A stretch of 64,000 nt of DNA from Hansfordia pulvinata (Eukaryota > Ascomycota > Sordariomycetes > Xylariales): assembly GCA_006538405.1 (NCBI GenBank), contig BJKQ01000001.1, positions 682,001 to 746,000 of the forward strand. The letters are read 5' to 3'. The stretch's first letter is position 1. The number at the start of each line of letters is the position of its first letter. Positions 24,527 through 36,158 of this stretch are shown one piece after another. The notes below the pieces were generated by a model. It did no database searches and was not told where the DNA came from. It saw nothing but the letters and a program-made list of their open reading frames with translations. The position numbers and the translations under genes are program-made.

Positions 24527-25871
24527 CTAGTTGTTGACCGCCGGCTGTACGATCGTGTTTCCTGTAATAGTTCGTAAGCCACGGTGAAATACAGCTTATA
24601 GAAAATCCATCTCCGCGTCATTGTATTACATAGTTTGGCGCTGCTAGCGAGACCGATTGAGCACCAAAGGAAAAGGCCACACTTACCACCATCCGGGTAC
24701 AGTATTTGCCCGTTGTAGAAAGAGCCGCCCTTGCCGGCGAGAAAAAGGATGGTAGCGGCCATGTCCGAGTCGCGGCCAGTGCGGGCGGCCGGGTTCGTGG
24801 GCTTGAACCCGGACAGTTCGCTCTTGTTGTCGTCGCCCGACTCCCCCGCCGTCATCTCGCTAGGGAAAAGACCCGGGGCGATGACGTTGACGCGCACAGG
24901 CCCCCCTTCGACGTCCTTGAACAGGCTGGCCAGCACGCGGCTCAGGTGCGTCGCGGCCGCCTTGGACGTCGCGTATGCCGGTTGGCCCATGCTGGGCCCT
25001 TTCATGGCGCCAGAGATGGACGAAACGTTGACCACCTGCGACGGCAGGCCTGCTGTCGAGCCCCCACGGGCCAGCAGCGGCAGGAAGGCCATAGCCATAA
25101 AATAAGCCCCAGCCACGTTGGTCTGCATCGTCTCGAGCCATTGGTCCTCGCGCGACTGGAGGAAGTGCTTAGACACGGCCTCGGCGTCCTTCATGTCGGG
25201 TTGGCCGGCGGAAGCTGCGGTTGAAGAGAGCAGAGGCATTTGTCAGTGCAAGGTGTCTAGGTACGCGTGTAACCACATATTGTAGAGGTTGGACTCTGGG
25301 GAACCCTCAACAGATATGAGAGAACACGAGAAATCTCCATCGTGTATTGACTCGATGCTCCACTTCCCTCGCCTCGACTTACAGTACATGGTATCACCGT
25401 CACGCGCTACGCCGGCGTTGTTGACCAGCAGCTGAATGCCGCCAGGCTCGTGGCGGGCGACCTCGGCGGCCAGGCGGATGGCCTCGTCCTTCTTGCTGAC
25501 GTCGCCGGGCAGCGGGATCAGCCTCCCGGAAAAGCCGGCGCCGTCCTTTTCGGCGCCAGCAGCAGCATCAGAAGGGCTGCCGTAGCGCTCGGCCGTCTGG
25601 GCCAGGACTTCGGGCCGCCGGCCGGTGATGTAAACGCGGGCACCGTTGGCAGCGAGCGCCTGCGCGATCATCAGGCCGATGCCCGTGCCGCCGCCCGTCA
25701 CGACCGCCGCCACATGCGACACGTCAAACAGCCCCGAGGCTCTGAGTTGGTCGTTGCGAGCGCGGTGCGTCGAGCCTGTGTTGCAGTCACGAGTCAGCCA
25801 TTGTGTTGGCTGCGTCTGGTGTGGGGAGGAATATGAGAGGGGGAAAGAGACAAACTCTGGTCTGTTGCCAT
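24527..25871 (-). CDS. Short-chain dehydrogenase/reductase
   Basis: NAD(P)-dependent oxidoreductase of the classical SDR family; substrate unknown. Model: complement(join(24527..24561, 24687..25214, 25383..25775, 25856..25871)), 323 residues, all phases consistent. Seen: cofactor motif TGGGTGIG, NNAG, the catalytic Ser in VVNVSSISG, YATSK (Tyr-x3-Lys), the VNVIAPGLFPSEM loop, and YPDGG followed after the last intron by NTIVQPAVNN. The first coding exon is a 16-base micro-exon (ATGGCAACAGACCAGA). It was chosen because the intron after it (25776-25855) has a perfect GCTGACT branch site and keeps the phase, giving MATDQSSTHRARNDQL then ASGLFDVSHV. Its gtttgt donor is weak, so the exact start is less sure than the body. 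No polyketide or peptide synthase lies nearby. Confidence 0.85.
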
Positions 25872-26927
25872 GGTTGCTCTCTGCACCTTCACGATGCTGG
25901 GAAGCGTCGGGCTTGGGAGAGGCGAGCGGCGCAGAGATGCGAGTGGAAGCCGAACGTGCGCTGTGTGGTTGTGCGTTGGGGCTGCGCGTACTGCCAGGCT
26001 GTTGAATCTCTGCAGGAAGGAGTGGGCTGCCAGTGACATGCTACAAGGTGGCTATTGCAGTTTCCTTTTCTGGTTGTTCAGAATGGCATCAGATACCTAC
26101 ACCACTTAACCTACACCATGTACATGTAATCACGGCCTCTAAGGAAATACACCAGATGCGGTGGATTGGGTACTGGTCTTGACACCCCTTATATAACGCT
26201 GTGCTTTGCCCAGAGAAAGCGGGGGTCCGAGACCGAGGAGGTGGCACAGATCGTGATGTCAGGTACGCAGTCCCGGCGGGATTGATCTCAATAGGTAATT
26301 TAGATGATCGAATCGACTACCGGCTTCTCTGTGCTGCATCTCGGCTCGCATCCTCCGGCGTCAAACGATCGTAGATACCTATACGCAGGAACCCAGGCAT
26401 GAATGAGACCCAGACAATTGGGTACCTACACGTTAAGTATAGCACTAATAAAAGAGCGGAGGCAGCCGCGGGTAGAAGGAGAAAGAGGTACGAGTGGTGG
26501 GCACAGGTAAATGGGCATGCAGACGGTACCTGCCCCCGTCCTAAACGACGTCAACACCCACGTTTGAATGACGACAACGATATTCGCCGAGACTAGCACT
26601 ACTAATCACCTGGCATCTTAGGAACAACTACGGTGCTACTCTAATAAACTGCAACTCGATGTTGGCTCAACGACTGATGTGCACGCGCCGCGCCGGGCGC
26701 AACCATGAAAGGGAGACCGTCTAATTGCTCCCTTCGTGGTGGTCGTGATCTCATATAACCTGCTTCCGGAGAACAAGAGACAATTTACAGATTCCGGAGG
26801 CGCGTAACTAGGTAGGTAGAATATGTACGGCATAGTCGTGAGAGCCTGCATGCAAGGTGCATACCTGGAAAGGTTATGTTGTCAACATCGACAGCGATGG
26901 AATCTTCACATTCTGTCCCAACCTGCG
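25872..26927. other. Intergenic between SDR and GNPAT-like genes
   Basis: No gene supported. The sequence is AT-richer than the flanks, with short ACCTAC/GTAGGT runs near 26090-26130 and 26810-26830. It should hold the SDR promoter and the acyltransferase 3' end. Confidence 0.45.
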
Positions 26928-29700
26928 TCATAGTCGCGAGCGGCCTTCCATCTTCCGCCGCCTGCCTGCCTCCTCGACCGACTTCTGCATCTCGGCCTCC
27001 TCGGCCACCGACAGCTGGCTCCCCCCAGCCGGGGCCCCGACGCGGCCAGACGCCGCCGCCGCCGCCGCGTCGTCGAACAGCCGGCGGCCCAGCTTGTCCG
27101 TGAGCCCGAGCACGCGCGTGCTCACCGTCGCGCCGTCGCGCCGGTTTTTACCCTCGCGCCGGCTGCGCGCGATGCGCTCGGTGAAGTCCCACAGCCGCCC
27201 CGAGGCTGGCAGGCGCCCGTCGTCGCCGTCGCGCGTTGGCACCCACTCCGCCGTCAGCCGCAGCCGCGGGGGCGCCTTGCCCTCCTTGTCCCGCACCGTG
27301 TACAGGATCCCTTCCTCGTGGAATCGCTGGAACGAGTTCTTGAGCGTCTCCTTGTTCACAGCCTCGAAGTAGCTCAGGTCTCCCTGGTGGTAGAGCGTTT
27401 TGCCCAGCTGGAGGCAGGGGGTTTCGCCGGGGTTAGCTACACGGTCCCTTCTTTCTTGCAAAGCCGAGGCTCCGGGCCGAGCGCTTGGAACGAAGGGGAA
27501 GGAAAGCTTACCAGCTGTGCGCCGTCCTGCGCTTTCGCAACCTCGATCCAAATGTCGGTGTGCATTGAGTCGAGCGGCGGTGTCAAGCCAATCAGAGACA
27601 CTGCGGCCAGCCAGCTCGCCTCAATGAACGGCCAGATCAGGAAACAGTAAAAGTCGTAGTTCTCCCTGCCAGCTAGGCGCTCCTGCTCGGAGAGACCCAC
27701 GGTCAGAATGTTGCCCTCCGCGTCCTTGTTCAGGTCGATAATGCGGTCCGTTTCGAGCCAGTCGAGCGTCTTCTCCAGGTTTTGCGTCAAGCCCTGGCCC
27801 GGGAAGATGAACTCGCCGCGGAAGAGAGAGGAGAGAAACAGGACTTGGTCTCTTAAGTCCTGATAGGAAATCTCTTGATGAGCCGGCCCGCCGCCTTGCT
27901 TGACCCGCGTGTACATCGCAACACTGACCAAAGCCTCCGAGATGAACAGGTGGATCGTCATGTTGCGGTAAAAAGACAGCTGGAATCGATCGACAGCATA
28001 GAAAGTCGGCTCGGCAAGGCCTTGCACTTCGCCGACGAGGTCCTTGCCGAGCACATCCAGGCCCCGGTCCACTATGTCCGACAGAGGCGCGTTGCCGAAA
28101 TGTGCTACTCGCCCGCCCTTGGCTCGTACTCTTCCGGTGAGCCACTCCACGCGCCGCAGGAGTTCGGCCTTGCCAACGCCTCGGCCCCGCAGAGTGAGTA
28201 GGACGGTGCCAATCAGGGCCGTGGGCATGACGACGGACACGTCGTTGATGTCGGAGAGGACCCTGTAGCCCATAATGCGCAGCAGCTTTTGCTTCAGCGC
28301 GGCATTCTCCTGCGTCTTGGCGTCCCAGTTGAGGGTGTTCGGGGAATGGTTGAGCCTGGTCAACTGGGTGTCGATGAAGCCTCTCAGACTCCAAGGCTCA
28401 TGAAAGCGGACATCAACCCTGCCCAGTCTCAACGAAAGCACGGACGCATTGTTCAGAAAGTCTGCCAGATTCTCCTTCTTCTTCGGGACGCCCAGAAGCT
28501 CGGTGACGTAGCCCTCTGTTTCCACCACCTTGTCGTATTGGGTACTCACGGGGCAGATGATCGTGTCCTCGACACGCCCCGACAAGAGGCTGTCCATGAT
28601 GAAACTCAGAATGCCGAACTTGGGTGGCAGAAGCTTCCCAGTCCGTGACCGCCCTCCCTCTATGAAACACTCAAAGTTGTAGCCACCCTGCAGCAGGGTG
28701 TCGATGTATGCCTGTACGAGGGTGGTGTACAGAGCGTCATTGCCAAAGGAGCGCCGGATCCACATGGCACCAGCATGCTGCAGAAAGCTGCCGACTAGTG
28801 GGAAATTGAGGTTGTCGCCAGCGACGACCGTGGGCATGTTCAGGCCGAGGCGGTAGCAGATCAGCTGCATCGAGACGTAGTCGACATGTGATCGATGCGA
28901 GGGGAGGAAGATGATGCTTTGCTTCTTCTTCTCCGCCTGCTCGGCGACCTTTCGGAGGCGCAGGACCTCTTCGCTGGAAACGTGGATACCTGGAGGCACG
29001 GAGAGTGAATGAGTGGATGACATTGGATGGTACATGGGGTATGAGCCTGGTGTGGCAGTGAAAGGCCTCACCTTGATGGTAAGCACGCGTGAGAAGCTGC
29101 GTGCACAGGTAGTAAGCGCTCCGGATGAAGGCCTTGCTCTCGAACTTGCATATCATGTCGTTGGTCAACTTCTCGGCCAGCTCGTGCAGTCCGGACTCGA
29201 TGGCGAGCCGGCGCTGCGATCGCTTCTTCTCGAAGTGCCTGTCGTCTTTCCGCAGCCATCCTTCTTTCTCCTCGATCTGCAGGCGCATATCGGCCAGCTC
29301 CCGGATGCGGTTCTGCAGCAAGGGGGCCGACACGACCGAATTCTTCATCTGCTCGGAAAACCCGGAGTAGAAGATGGGCTGGCCAATGATGTTCTCATAG
29401 GCACGCCAGCCGGTGCCGGAGACGTAGAGAGACACCTCGCGCAGGAATCTGGCCGCGGGGTCCAGCAGCCGGTCAGCACTCGAACGGCGCACAGCTTCAA
29501 GGCCCTGCGGGCCGGAGGACGAATGGGGGGGCTCACTGTAAGGGTTCGGAGCGGAAGCTGTGCATGTTCTTCATCAGAGCCTCTTCGTGGCCCTCCTCCT
29601 GGCGGGTCTCGACGTAGCTCCGGGGCTGGAGAGTGATCTGGTCTCCGAGGATCTGGAGATCCGGGGCGGACCCGCGCGTGGGGTCATCGTCCTGGGCCAT
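26928..29700 (-). CDS. Glycerol-3-phosphate / dihydroxyacetone-phosphate acyltransferase (GNPAT/PlsB family), peroxisomal
   Basis: Acylates glycerol-3-phosphate or DHAP at sn-1, the first step of glycerolipid or ether-lipid synthesis. Model: complement(join(26928..27407, 27512..28989, 29072..29448, 29537..29700)), 832 residues, all phases agree. Seen: block I HRSHVD (His212-Asp217), block II GAMWIRRSF, block III FIEGGRSRTGKLLPP, block IV ICPVSTQYDKV, which together define the PlsB/GNPAT family. The N-terminus is MAQDDDPTRGSAPDLQILG; exon 1 joins exon 2 at SEPLQ-FLREVSLYVSGTGW. The protein ends -SRL, a standard PTS1, so a peroxisomal matrix-facing location is inferred, as for DHAP acyltransferase. 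The C-terminal third is polar with an Ala-rich run and could be partly disordered. Divergent from POP4. Substrate choice (G3P or DHAP) cannot be told from sequence. Confidence 0.9.
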
Positions 29701-30611
29701 TGTGGCGGATGCCGAGTCGGTAGACCTGAATGCGTTGGGGGGTCCCGAGAGATGGAAGACTGCACAGCGTCACTCAAGGCTTCCCAACGTCCCAGCGAGC
29801 TCGATCAGAGGTTCGACTTGGGCTGCAGAGTCACACGCGCAGCGCGGGGCAGCGCAGCCCGACCCCGGGGATCTCGGCGCCGGACAGTTGGGGTGTGGTC
29901 GGGCCTGGCTTGCGTGTGTGTCGTCGCGGTGGCGTCGGTTCAATCAAGTCCACGCCAGAGAAGCGCGGGTGGCAGCGCGACGAAACGGCCGAGGGGCGCA
30001 AGTGAGGATCTCGCGATCGCCGGGGTTGAGAGCTGCAGGCCAAGCTAAGTGCCCAAGCTCAGGCAGTCTGCATCTGCCGTGTGGTGGCGGAGATGGAGTC
30101 TCCGGACTGAGCCGAGCCGGGCAGCGGAGGTATGGAGCCGTGGGCGCGCCAAAGCCCGCGACAGTTCCAATGCCGAGGTGCTCGGCGCATGTGAATGGAA
30201 CCTGGAGCGCCGGCCCACTGACGTCGGGTCTCCAGCGGGCTGTTCAGTTCAGTGGTGGGGTCCACTGGGCATCCATCCCTCCAGTGCGGTGCGAGTACAG
30301 CGCGGCCCTCCACTAAGCCATTTGTGGACTCACTCCCAGTACGCCGAGGGTACGAATGGGACGGGGCTGAGTCGCAACCAAGTCACCGCCATCTTAAACG
30401 GCCCAGAAGTACTCTTCGCGTACACAGCATGTACGGTAGATACCTTACCCGCCGCCGATGTTCCTGATCGCTGGAAGCTTGATCGGGTCGTTCCAAAACC
30501 CTGATTTTCCGGAAGTACGAGTATCGCCAGCCCACCCCCCTCAGACATCACCAGAATCACCGCCGCATCTGCTAGCCCGCGTCAGCCGCCAGCAGCCGGG
30601 GCACTCCCACC
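29701..30611. other. Divergent promoter region, GNPAT-like gene and POP4
   Basis: No gene seen in 0.9 kb between two divergent starts. The longest frames overlap on both strands without domains. It is GC-rich and probably holds both promoters. Confidence 0.45.
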
Positions 30612-31460
30612 ATGGCCACGACGCCGAGACTCGACGACGGCATCAGCAAGAGCACCACCAAATCCGTCACGCAACAGCTCCTGGCTCGCGCCCACTCTCC
30701 AGACAGCGCGGAGCGCATCTACGCCGACAAGATCCAGTACCGCCCGCTTCTGCTGCGCCCCAACTCACCGCCCCCCTCCGCCGCCCCGGACGACGCCCGC
30801 GCCTCGCGCCGCCGCGCCCGCCACCAGCGCGCCCGCGCCCTCAAGCCCCGGCCGCTGTCCTCGCGCCAGCGCCGCGCCCTGAACCTGCACGAAGCCGTGC
30901 CCGCCCCTGCTCCTAATGACGGTGACGGCAACAAGGAGAAGGGGACGAAGGGGGAGAACAAAAAGGGGAAAATCAGCTATGCGGTCCTGGAGCCGCTGAA
31001 CCGCATGTGGCAGGGCTACGCGCGCGAGATCCTCGGCGGCGAGCTGTACGCCTCCTCGGTCGCCTCCGTCGGCGCGCAGGGCGCGGCGGCCAAGCTGAGC
31101 GCGGCCGAGTTCGCCGGCGCGCGCGTCCGCGTGTCGCGCAGCTCGTGTCCGGGTCGCGTCGGCATCGAGGGCATCGTCGTCCGCGACACGCGCTTCACCT
31201 TTGAGATTGCCACCGCCTCGGGCGCCGTCAAGACCGTGCCCAAGGAGGGCACCATGTTCCGCGTCGACCTGCCGGCCCGTGCAAAGCAGCGGGCGCAGAT
31301 CGCCGCCGTCGCCAACGACGCCGGCGGCGGCAGCGGCGACGACGGCAGAGGCGGCAGCAGCGACACGTTCAGCTTCGAAATCCACGGCAGCCAGTTCCAG
31401 CACCGCTCAGCCGACCGCGCCAACAAGAAATTCAAGGCCCACTACCTCGACAAGCTCTGA
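30612..31460 (+). CDS. POP4: Ribonuclease P/MRP protein subunit Pop4 (Rpp29)
   Basis: Pop4 is a core protein of RNase P (tRNA 5' maturation) and RNase MRP (rRNA processing) in nucleus and nucleolus. Single exon, 282 residues. Seen: a family N-terminal helix (LEPLNRMWQGYAREIL, about 118-133) and the Sm-like beta barrel with GARVRVSRSSCPGRVGIEG, IVVRDTRFTFEIAT and KTVPKEGTMFRVDLP, then a Gly-rich insert and the closing FSFEIHGSQFQHR before ANKKFKAHYL. The first 110 residues are basic and Pro/Arg-rich (RRRARHQRARALKPRP), suited to RNA contact or nucleolar targeting. The start MATTPRLDDG follows a pyrimidine-rich leader, and no upstream in-frame Met competes. The match to the family is clear over the C-terminal 170 residues. 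Confidence 0.95.
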   Translation: MATTPRLDDGISKSTTKSVTQQLLARAHSPDSAERIYADKIQYRPLLLRPNSPPPSAAPDDARASRRRARHQRARALKPRPLSSRQRRALNLHEAVPAPAPNDGDGNKEKGTKGENKKGKISYAVLEPLNRMWQGYAREILGGELYASSVASVGAQGAAAKLSAAEFAGARVRVSRSSCPGRVGIEGIVVRDTRFTFEIATASGAVKTVPKEGTMFRVDLPARAKQRAQIAAVANDAGGGSGDDGRGGSSDTFSFEIHGSQFQHRSADRANKKFKAHYLDKL

Positions 31461-32443
31461 ACCGCGAGGTCGAATCGAGCCGAGGCGGAAAAAAAAAAAC
31501 CTTTTGACTTCTTGCACCCGCGCACAACCACACACATACACACACACGCACGCAACGTCTGGAAATCAAATACCCAGACCGGGCTCCCACATGCGTGGAA
31601 GTGAGTATTGTTCCCCTCCGGTGCCTGTGCATAAGGGCATTGGCGGGACGAGCTCACGATTAGCTACAGCTAGAGCCGCGCCGTTTACCCCCCCAGCTCG
31701 TCAAACGGGATCGTGGCAACTACCTGGCTTTCCGTCACGCCTCGCGCCGTGCGTTCGACTCTCGGTCCCGCATAGCACTTTGCGATACGTCGCACATGCG
31801 CCAGCGCAGCAACCGAGCCTCGCCAACACCTCACGCCGCCAATCTCATGTTGTGCGCAGCGGCGCAAATGGATAGGGAGACAGCGCGTGAGCTGCTACTA
31901 GCACTTCAAGCCAAGAGAACAGGGGCGTTCTGGCCGCAGCAGCTGGCCCGGTGGGCATGATACCGGTGGGAACCCAGCAAATCACCAGGCTGCCGCTCTG
32001 TTCAGGCGTGCGCATCGTCTGCCGCAGAGCAGTGCTTCTCGAGATGGTTTATGTCTGTGCATTGCGGTCCGGTGATGGCTTGGCCGGGCCGTGTATTCAG
32101 GGGCTTGCAGCCCACCCGCAGAGAACTGGACGAATAGCCCCAAACTCTGCCGCTGAACCGCCACACACGGCAACCGCCATGAATGGCATATATTCCGGAT
32201 CTTGGTTGCGAGCCTGCTCTGGTGGAACATTGTGTGAATAGATTTACAATAAAAAGTATTGATCATGAAGCAAGGGGCTGTCTTGATCATGTTCTATCAT
32301 TCAGGGGTCGAACAAGTCTGTCATCCCCAGGCAGCTCAGGCCTCGACTGCGTCTAGCATGCCCGTCGTAAGGCTTTTTCATGCCAACAAATCAGCGCAGC
32401 CCGCAGTCAAGTCATCGTCAGCAAGCTTGGTAGCCAGCTGATT
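31461..32443. other. Convergent 3' region, POP4 and ASA1-like gene
   Basis: No coding signal. It holds an A10 tract at about 31490, a short CACACA run near 31530, and an AATAAA at 32248-32253. Probably the 3' UTRs of both genes. Confidence 0.45.
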
Positions 32444-34028
32444 TCAGTATATATCCCACAAGCTAATCTTGCCGTCCTTGCTACCCGCCGCCAGCCAGTG
32501 CGCCTGCTGGGCGTACCGGATCCGCCTCTCCTTGACGCTTATGTCGCCAGTGCCAGGTCTCGTAGTCAGTTGTGTGCTACTGCCCCCATCAGGGGACCTC
32601 GCTTGAGCGGCTCGGCTTTCACCATGGCCGCCAGAAGGCTCGTTGGTCCTTCCACTGCCCGAACGATCACCTACTGCCGCGAGCGCGGCCGCGTAGCAGC
32701 CCGTCTCGTGCCACTTGAGCACAGCCAGCTCGGCCATGGTCTTGGCCGAATAGACGCGCATCCTCGCGTCCCACCCCGCAGTGGCGAATATGCGCCCGTC
32801 CGAACGCATGCACAGCCCTTGCTGGCCCGAGTGCTTGGTGTTGATCGTTTTCAGGGGTTGGGTTTCAACGATGGTGGCGGCGGGTGGTAAGTCGCGAGGC
32901 CGCCCTTGGCTTCCTCCGGCTTCCGCAGACGCGAGCGCCGCCGAGAGCAGAGACTTGCCTGGATTCTGTGCAGTATTAGGGTGTTTCTGGTTCTGAGTAC
33001 TGGGCTTGCTATTGACGGTCCCAACAGGAGATCCCGTGTCGTTGGCATCCGCGTGCGGTGACCCGGGTACGGGGTGCTTAGCTATGATCGCATCGGCCCC
33101 AGAGGTCAGGAAGTAATCCTTGTCTGGGCTGGTGTCGAGCGACAAGATGGGCTGACTGTGGGCTTGCACCTTGTAGACGACGTCCCATAAGCTGCCGCCC
33201 TGCCGCATGCGCGCTACATAGGCGAAGCCACTTTCGTAGCCAGCCACGAGCATCAACCTTCCTTGGCGCCAGAAGAGGGCCAGGGCCATCACCATACCGT
33301 TGTTGGAGCCTTTGGCCGACATGTGAATGGTGTGCAGGCGCTTCCGACTTGGAAGCTGGAAGACATCGATCTAACGTACATCGCAGTCAGCTATGCACTG
33401 AAGGCACTGTGGCACACGTCCAGTCGTCTAGATGCTTACCGCTTCTGAAGCGAGCGTGTTGGGAACAGCGACCAGAAGGCTGTCCACGTTGTTTGCAGGC
33501 TCTTCCGAGCAGGCGGAGAAGGAGCAAAAATTCATTGTGTTGATTTCGAGTGTGTGGACGATATGCGGCTGGAGATGCCCGTCGCTCGCACTGGAGGCGT
33601 CCAAGGGCAGCACGGTGCTCATCGTCGCCTCGTCCCCGGCTCCCAGCTTCCATACTACCAACCGATTGTCTCTGCCATGTCTGGCGGCCAGGCACCAAGT
33701 AGAGTCTCAGTTTCTGGCTCGAATAGCTGCTCTCACTGGCTCATTCTCACCGCCACGCCTGGCTGGCCTGCACAGGGGAAAGGGACGGGACGTACGTGAT
33801 GATTCTGTCGTCGCCCCAATCGGCAAGGCCGAGGATAGCATTGCCGTGTGCCCGCCACACGGCGCGGGCCCGCATGATGGTTAGGTCCCAGAGGACGACG
33901 AAGCCATCGGCATCGCCCGAGGCCAGGCGCTGGTTGGCCCGGATGAAGGCCGCGGCGTGCACCTGTGCGCGGTGGCCTCTGAGCACCGACTTGGGCTGCG
34001 CCGGGCCCGGCTGGGATGACGACGCCAT
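32444..34028 (-). CDS. ASA1: ASTRA-associated WD40 protein, ASA1-like
   Basis: Asa1 is a WD40 partner of the ASTRA/TTT machinery that supports assembly of PIKK kinases and chromatin regulators. Model: complement(join(32444..33370, 33440..33680, 33796..34028)), 466 residues, phases consistent. Seen: N-terminal [36 protein letters not shown], which is the family hallmark, then [15 protein letters not shown] across intron 1, a blade [16 protein letters not shown] after intron 2, [54 protein letters not shown], and the terminal [18 protein letters not shown]. Two loops, rich in Ser/Gly/Asn/Gln, are inserts between blades and usual in fungal Asa1. The assignment is from the order of blades and the two ends. 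Other WD40 proteins are less likely. Confidence 0.85.
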
Positions 34029-34081
34029 GCCGGTCTGGCAAGCCGGTGTAGATAGGGGCTGCTTATGGCCTGGCACGGCGA

Positions 34082-34082
<1 letters not shown>

Positions 34083-34132
<50 letters not shown>

Positions 34133-34140
34133 CACGGGCA
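34083..34140. repeat. Hexanucleotide repeat (GGCACA)7 followed by (GGCACG)2
   Basis: Seven tandem GGCACA units at 34083-34124, then two GGCACG and a partial unit. It sits 55 bases upstream of the ASA1-like start codon, so it would lie in that gene's 5' leader or proximal promoter (as TGTGCC on its strand). Translations in all frames give simple dipeptide repeats and I treat it as non-coding. Confidence 0.85.
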
Positions 34141-36104
34141 GAGCAGGAAACTGCGGCGAGGATGGATCTGCATCGTGTTGGCTCGATCTCGTCGCAGGAA
34201 GAAAAGTCTGAACCTGGGGGAGAGGGGCTGGCGCTGCTGACCTGTGTTGATCCAGCCCGCGGGCGAGCCAGCAAACGGGCCGGGCAGCACTCGATGCGGA
34301 TCCGTGCTGCGTATGCCAGACTGGAAAGACGGTTCGGTTCGGCAAACTCCGCACCTGTGCTCGAGAGGCTGGCTGGGCAGAGGCGTCTCGTCGGAAGGAG
34401 GCCCGGAGGTGTGCCGGGGGCCTTGTGTTGAAGTGCTCCCAAGCGCGGTGCTAAGGACAGGCGCCAGCGAGAGGGTGCCGTTGGCTCCAGAATTGGGACA
34501 TGGTGTATGGAAGCGCAGATCCGTCACGCCGGCTTTTGGGCGCCTTAGGTACCAGGTATCTAACCAGGGCTACGAGTACCTAATAGACACTGGGCGACGC
34601 GGGTGTGTCTTCGGTACCTCCTAGCGCCGCCGTGCACCTGCACCTCCCGACTACTATTGAGATACCTAGTGGGGTCCAGTGCATTCAAGGGCCCTGATGT
34701 GAGCCCTCGTGCGGCAGCCCGCACAGCTGGAGCCCTGAAGGCAGCACTGGAGATGGCCTTCACTCCACCTGTGATGGCGGGAGGCCCTCCACTGGGAGCC
34801 CCGCCGGAGCCCGGCCGGAGAGCCACTGGAGCCACTATGAGTACAGGCGGCGCGTCCACGGGCACCATGGACCTCAGCCTCCGGGTTGGATGCTTCCGAC
34901 CCCCGGCACGCCCGGGTTCTTCACTTCCTCAGATTCAGTGTCAAGCCGTGACAGCACGCAGATCCACCCGCCTCACTCAGACTCTCGTCATGACCCCAGC
35001 CCTAGCCCGGGGTCACGATGGAGGATAAGACGCCAGGCGCCCAGTGCTCACTAGAATCCCCGGTCACCCCATCCTTATCAACTAAAAAAAAAACATCATC
35101 ATCCGATTCACAGTCTCCCCTCCACTCTTGCGTCCCCAGCCACGCTGACCCGGGATCTGGGCCGCCTGGCAATGTGTCCCTGGCAGTAGATGCGGCAGCA
35201 GGAACAAAACAGGGGAGCGGCAGGGTACAATTTCTTCTTTTCCTTTTGGTGCTGTTCACCGAGCGATGAAACTGCTTGTGTTCTTCTTCTGCTGCAGTTG
35301 GGCGCTGGTCACATGGGTATACTACTAGGTAGGCGGTCTGACAGCCGGCTACATTAGGTGCAGGCCATTGCATCAGACCATTTTACGAGTACCCTGTCAA
35401 ACAAGACGACTCCCGGTCATGGTCGTCACGTGTGCTGAGGTGTGCCGCCAACCACGCAGCAGGTCAGGTCGGCCACGGGGGTGTTTCCTTCAAGCCGTCC
35501 TCGAGCTGGTTCTTCTGCGCAACACGGCCTTGACAAAGCATCCTATATGTGTCTCGGGGGTCGCATCTTTCTCGGCATTCAGTCCAGCCAGAGGAACCAT
35601 CTGCAAGATCCAACAGGCTGGAGGGACGGTTTTCGCGCGCTCCATAACCTCTTTCGCTACCGCCGCCACTTCCCTCCCCTCTTGCAGCGTGCGGCCCGCC
35701 AGTCGAGACATGGGGCAGGCTTCCCGCTTCCAGCAGCCCGGCACCACCCCACCCCACGATCGCCGTGACATCCGGGGCTTGGAGTCGTGGGTTGAAGCAG
35801 TCTACTTGAAGATATTTGCCCGTACGTACGAGTCTTTGTACCCAAAAGTGCATGTTCGAAGGGGCGACCAACGTGCCTTAGCCGAAGCGTAGTTGCGTGT
35901 CTGAACGCCGACCCTCCGGCAGTAGGCAATCTAAGTAGGGCTTAGCATCGCGGGTCCTCGACTCGAGTGGTACTGTCATCTCATGTGCGACCACGGCAGA
36001 TGCTGCCGGGCGTTTCAAGTAGATGGGCTGGGGACGTTCAGGTTCAACGACTCCGGGGCTCGCTTGTGCCTTGCTCTGGGAACGGCGACGGGGGATGGGG
36101 GCGC

Positions 36105-36158
36105 GGGCGTGGGCGTGGGCGTGGGCGTGGGCGTGGGCGTGGGCGTGGGCGTGGGCGT
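36105..36158. repeat. Hexanucleotide repeat (GGGCGT)9, G-quadruplex candidate
   Basis: Nine perfect tandem GGGCGT units. Each GGG is separated by three bases, so the + strand meets the usual G3-N3 pattern for a four-stack G-quadruplex twice over. It lies in the gene-free stretch, 2.1 kb upstream of the ASA1-like gene. The same DNA gives Gly-Val or Thr-Pro repeat frames, which I do not regard as coding. Confidence 0.9.

Noticed and set aside
25740..25820. Frameshift at MADS-like start of the SDR gene (ATG GCT GAC TCG TGA)
   Set aside because: That segment is the branch site and end of an 80-nt intron. The micro-exon start at 25871 gives a clean reading.
21886..25871. Secondary-metabolite cluster (FAD oxidase plus SDR)
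   Set aside because: No backbone synthase, transporter or regulator nearby, and the oxidase is a relic. Two oxidoreductases do not make a cluster.
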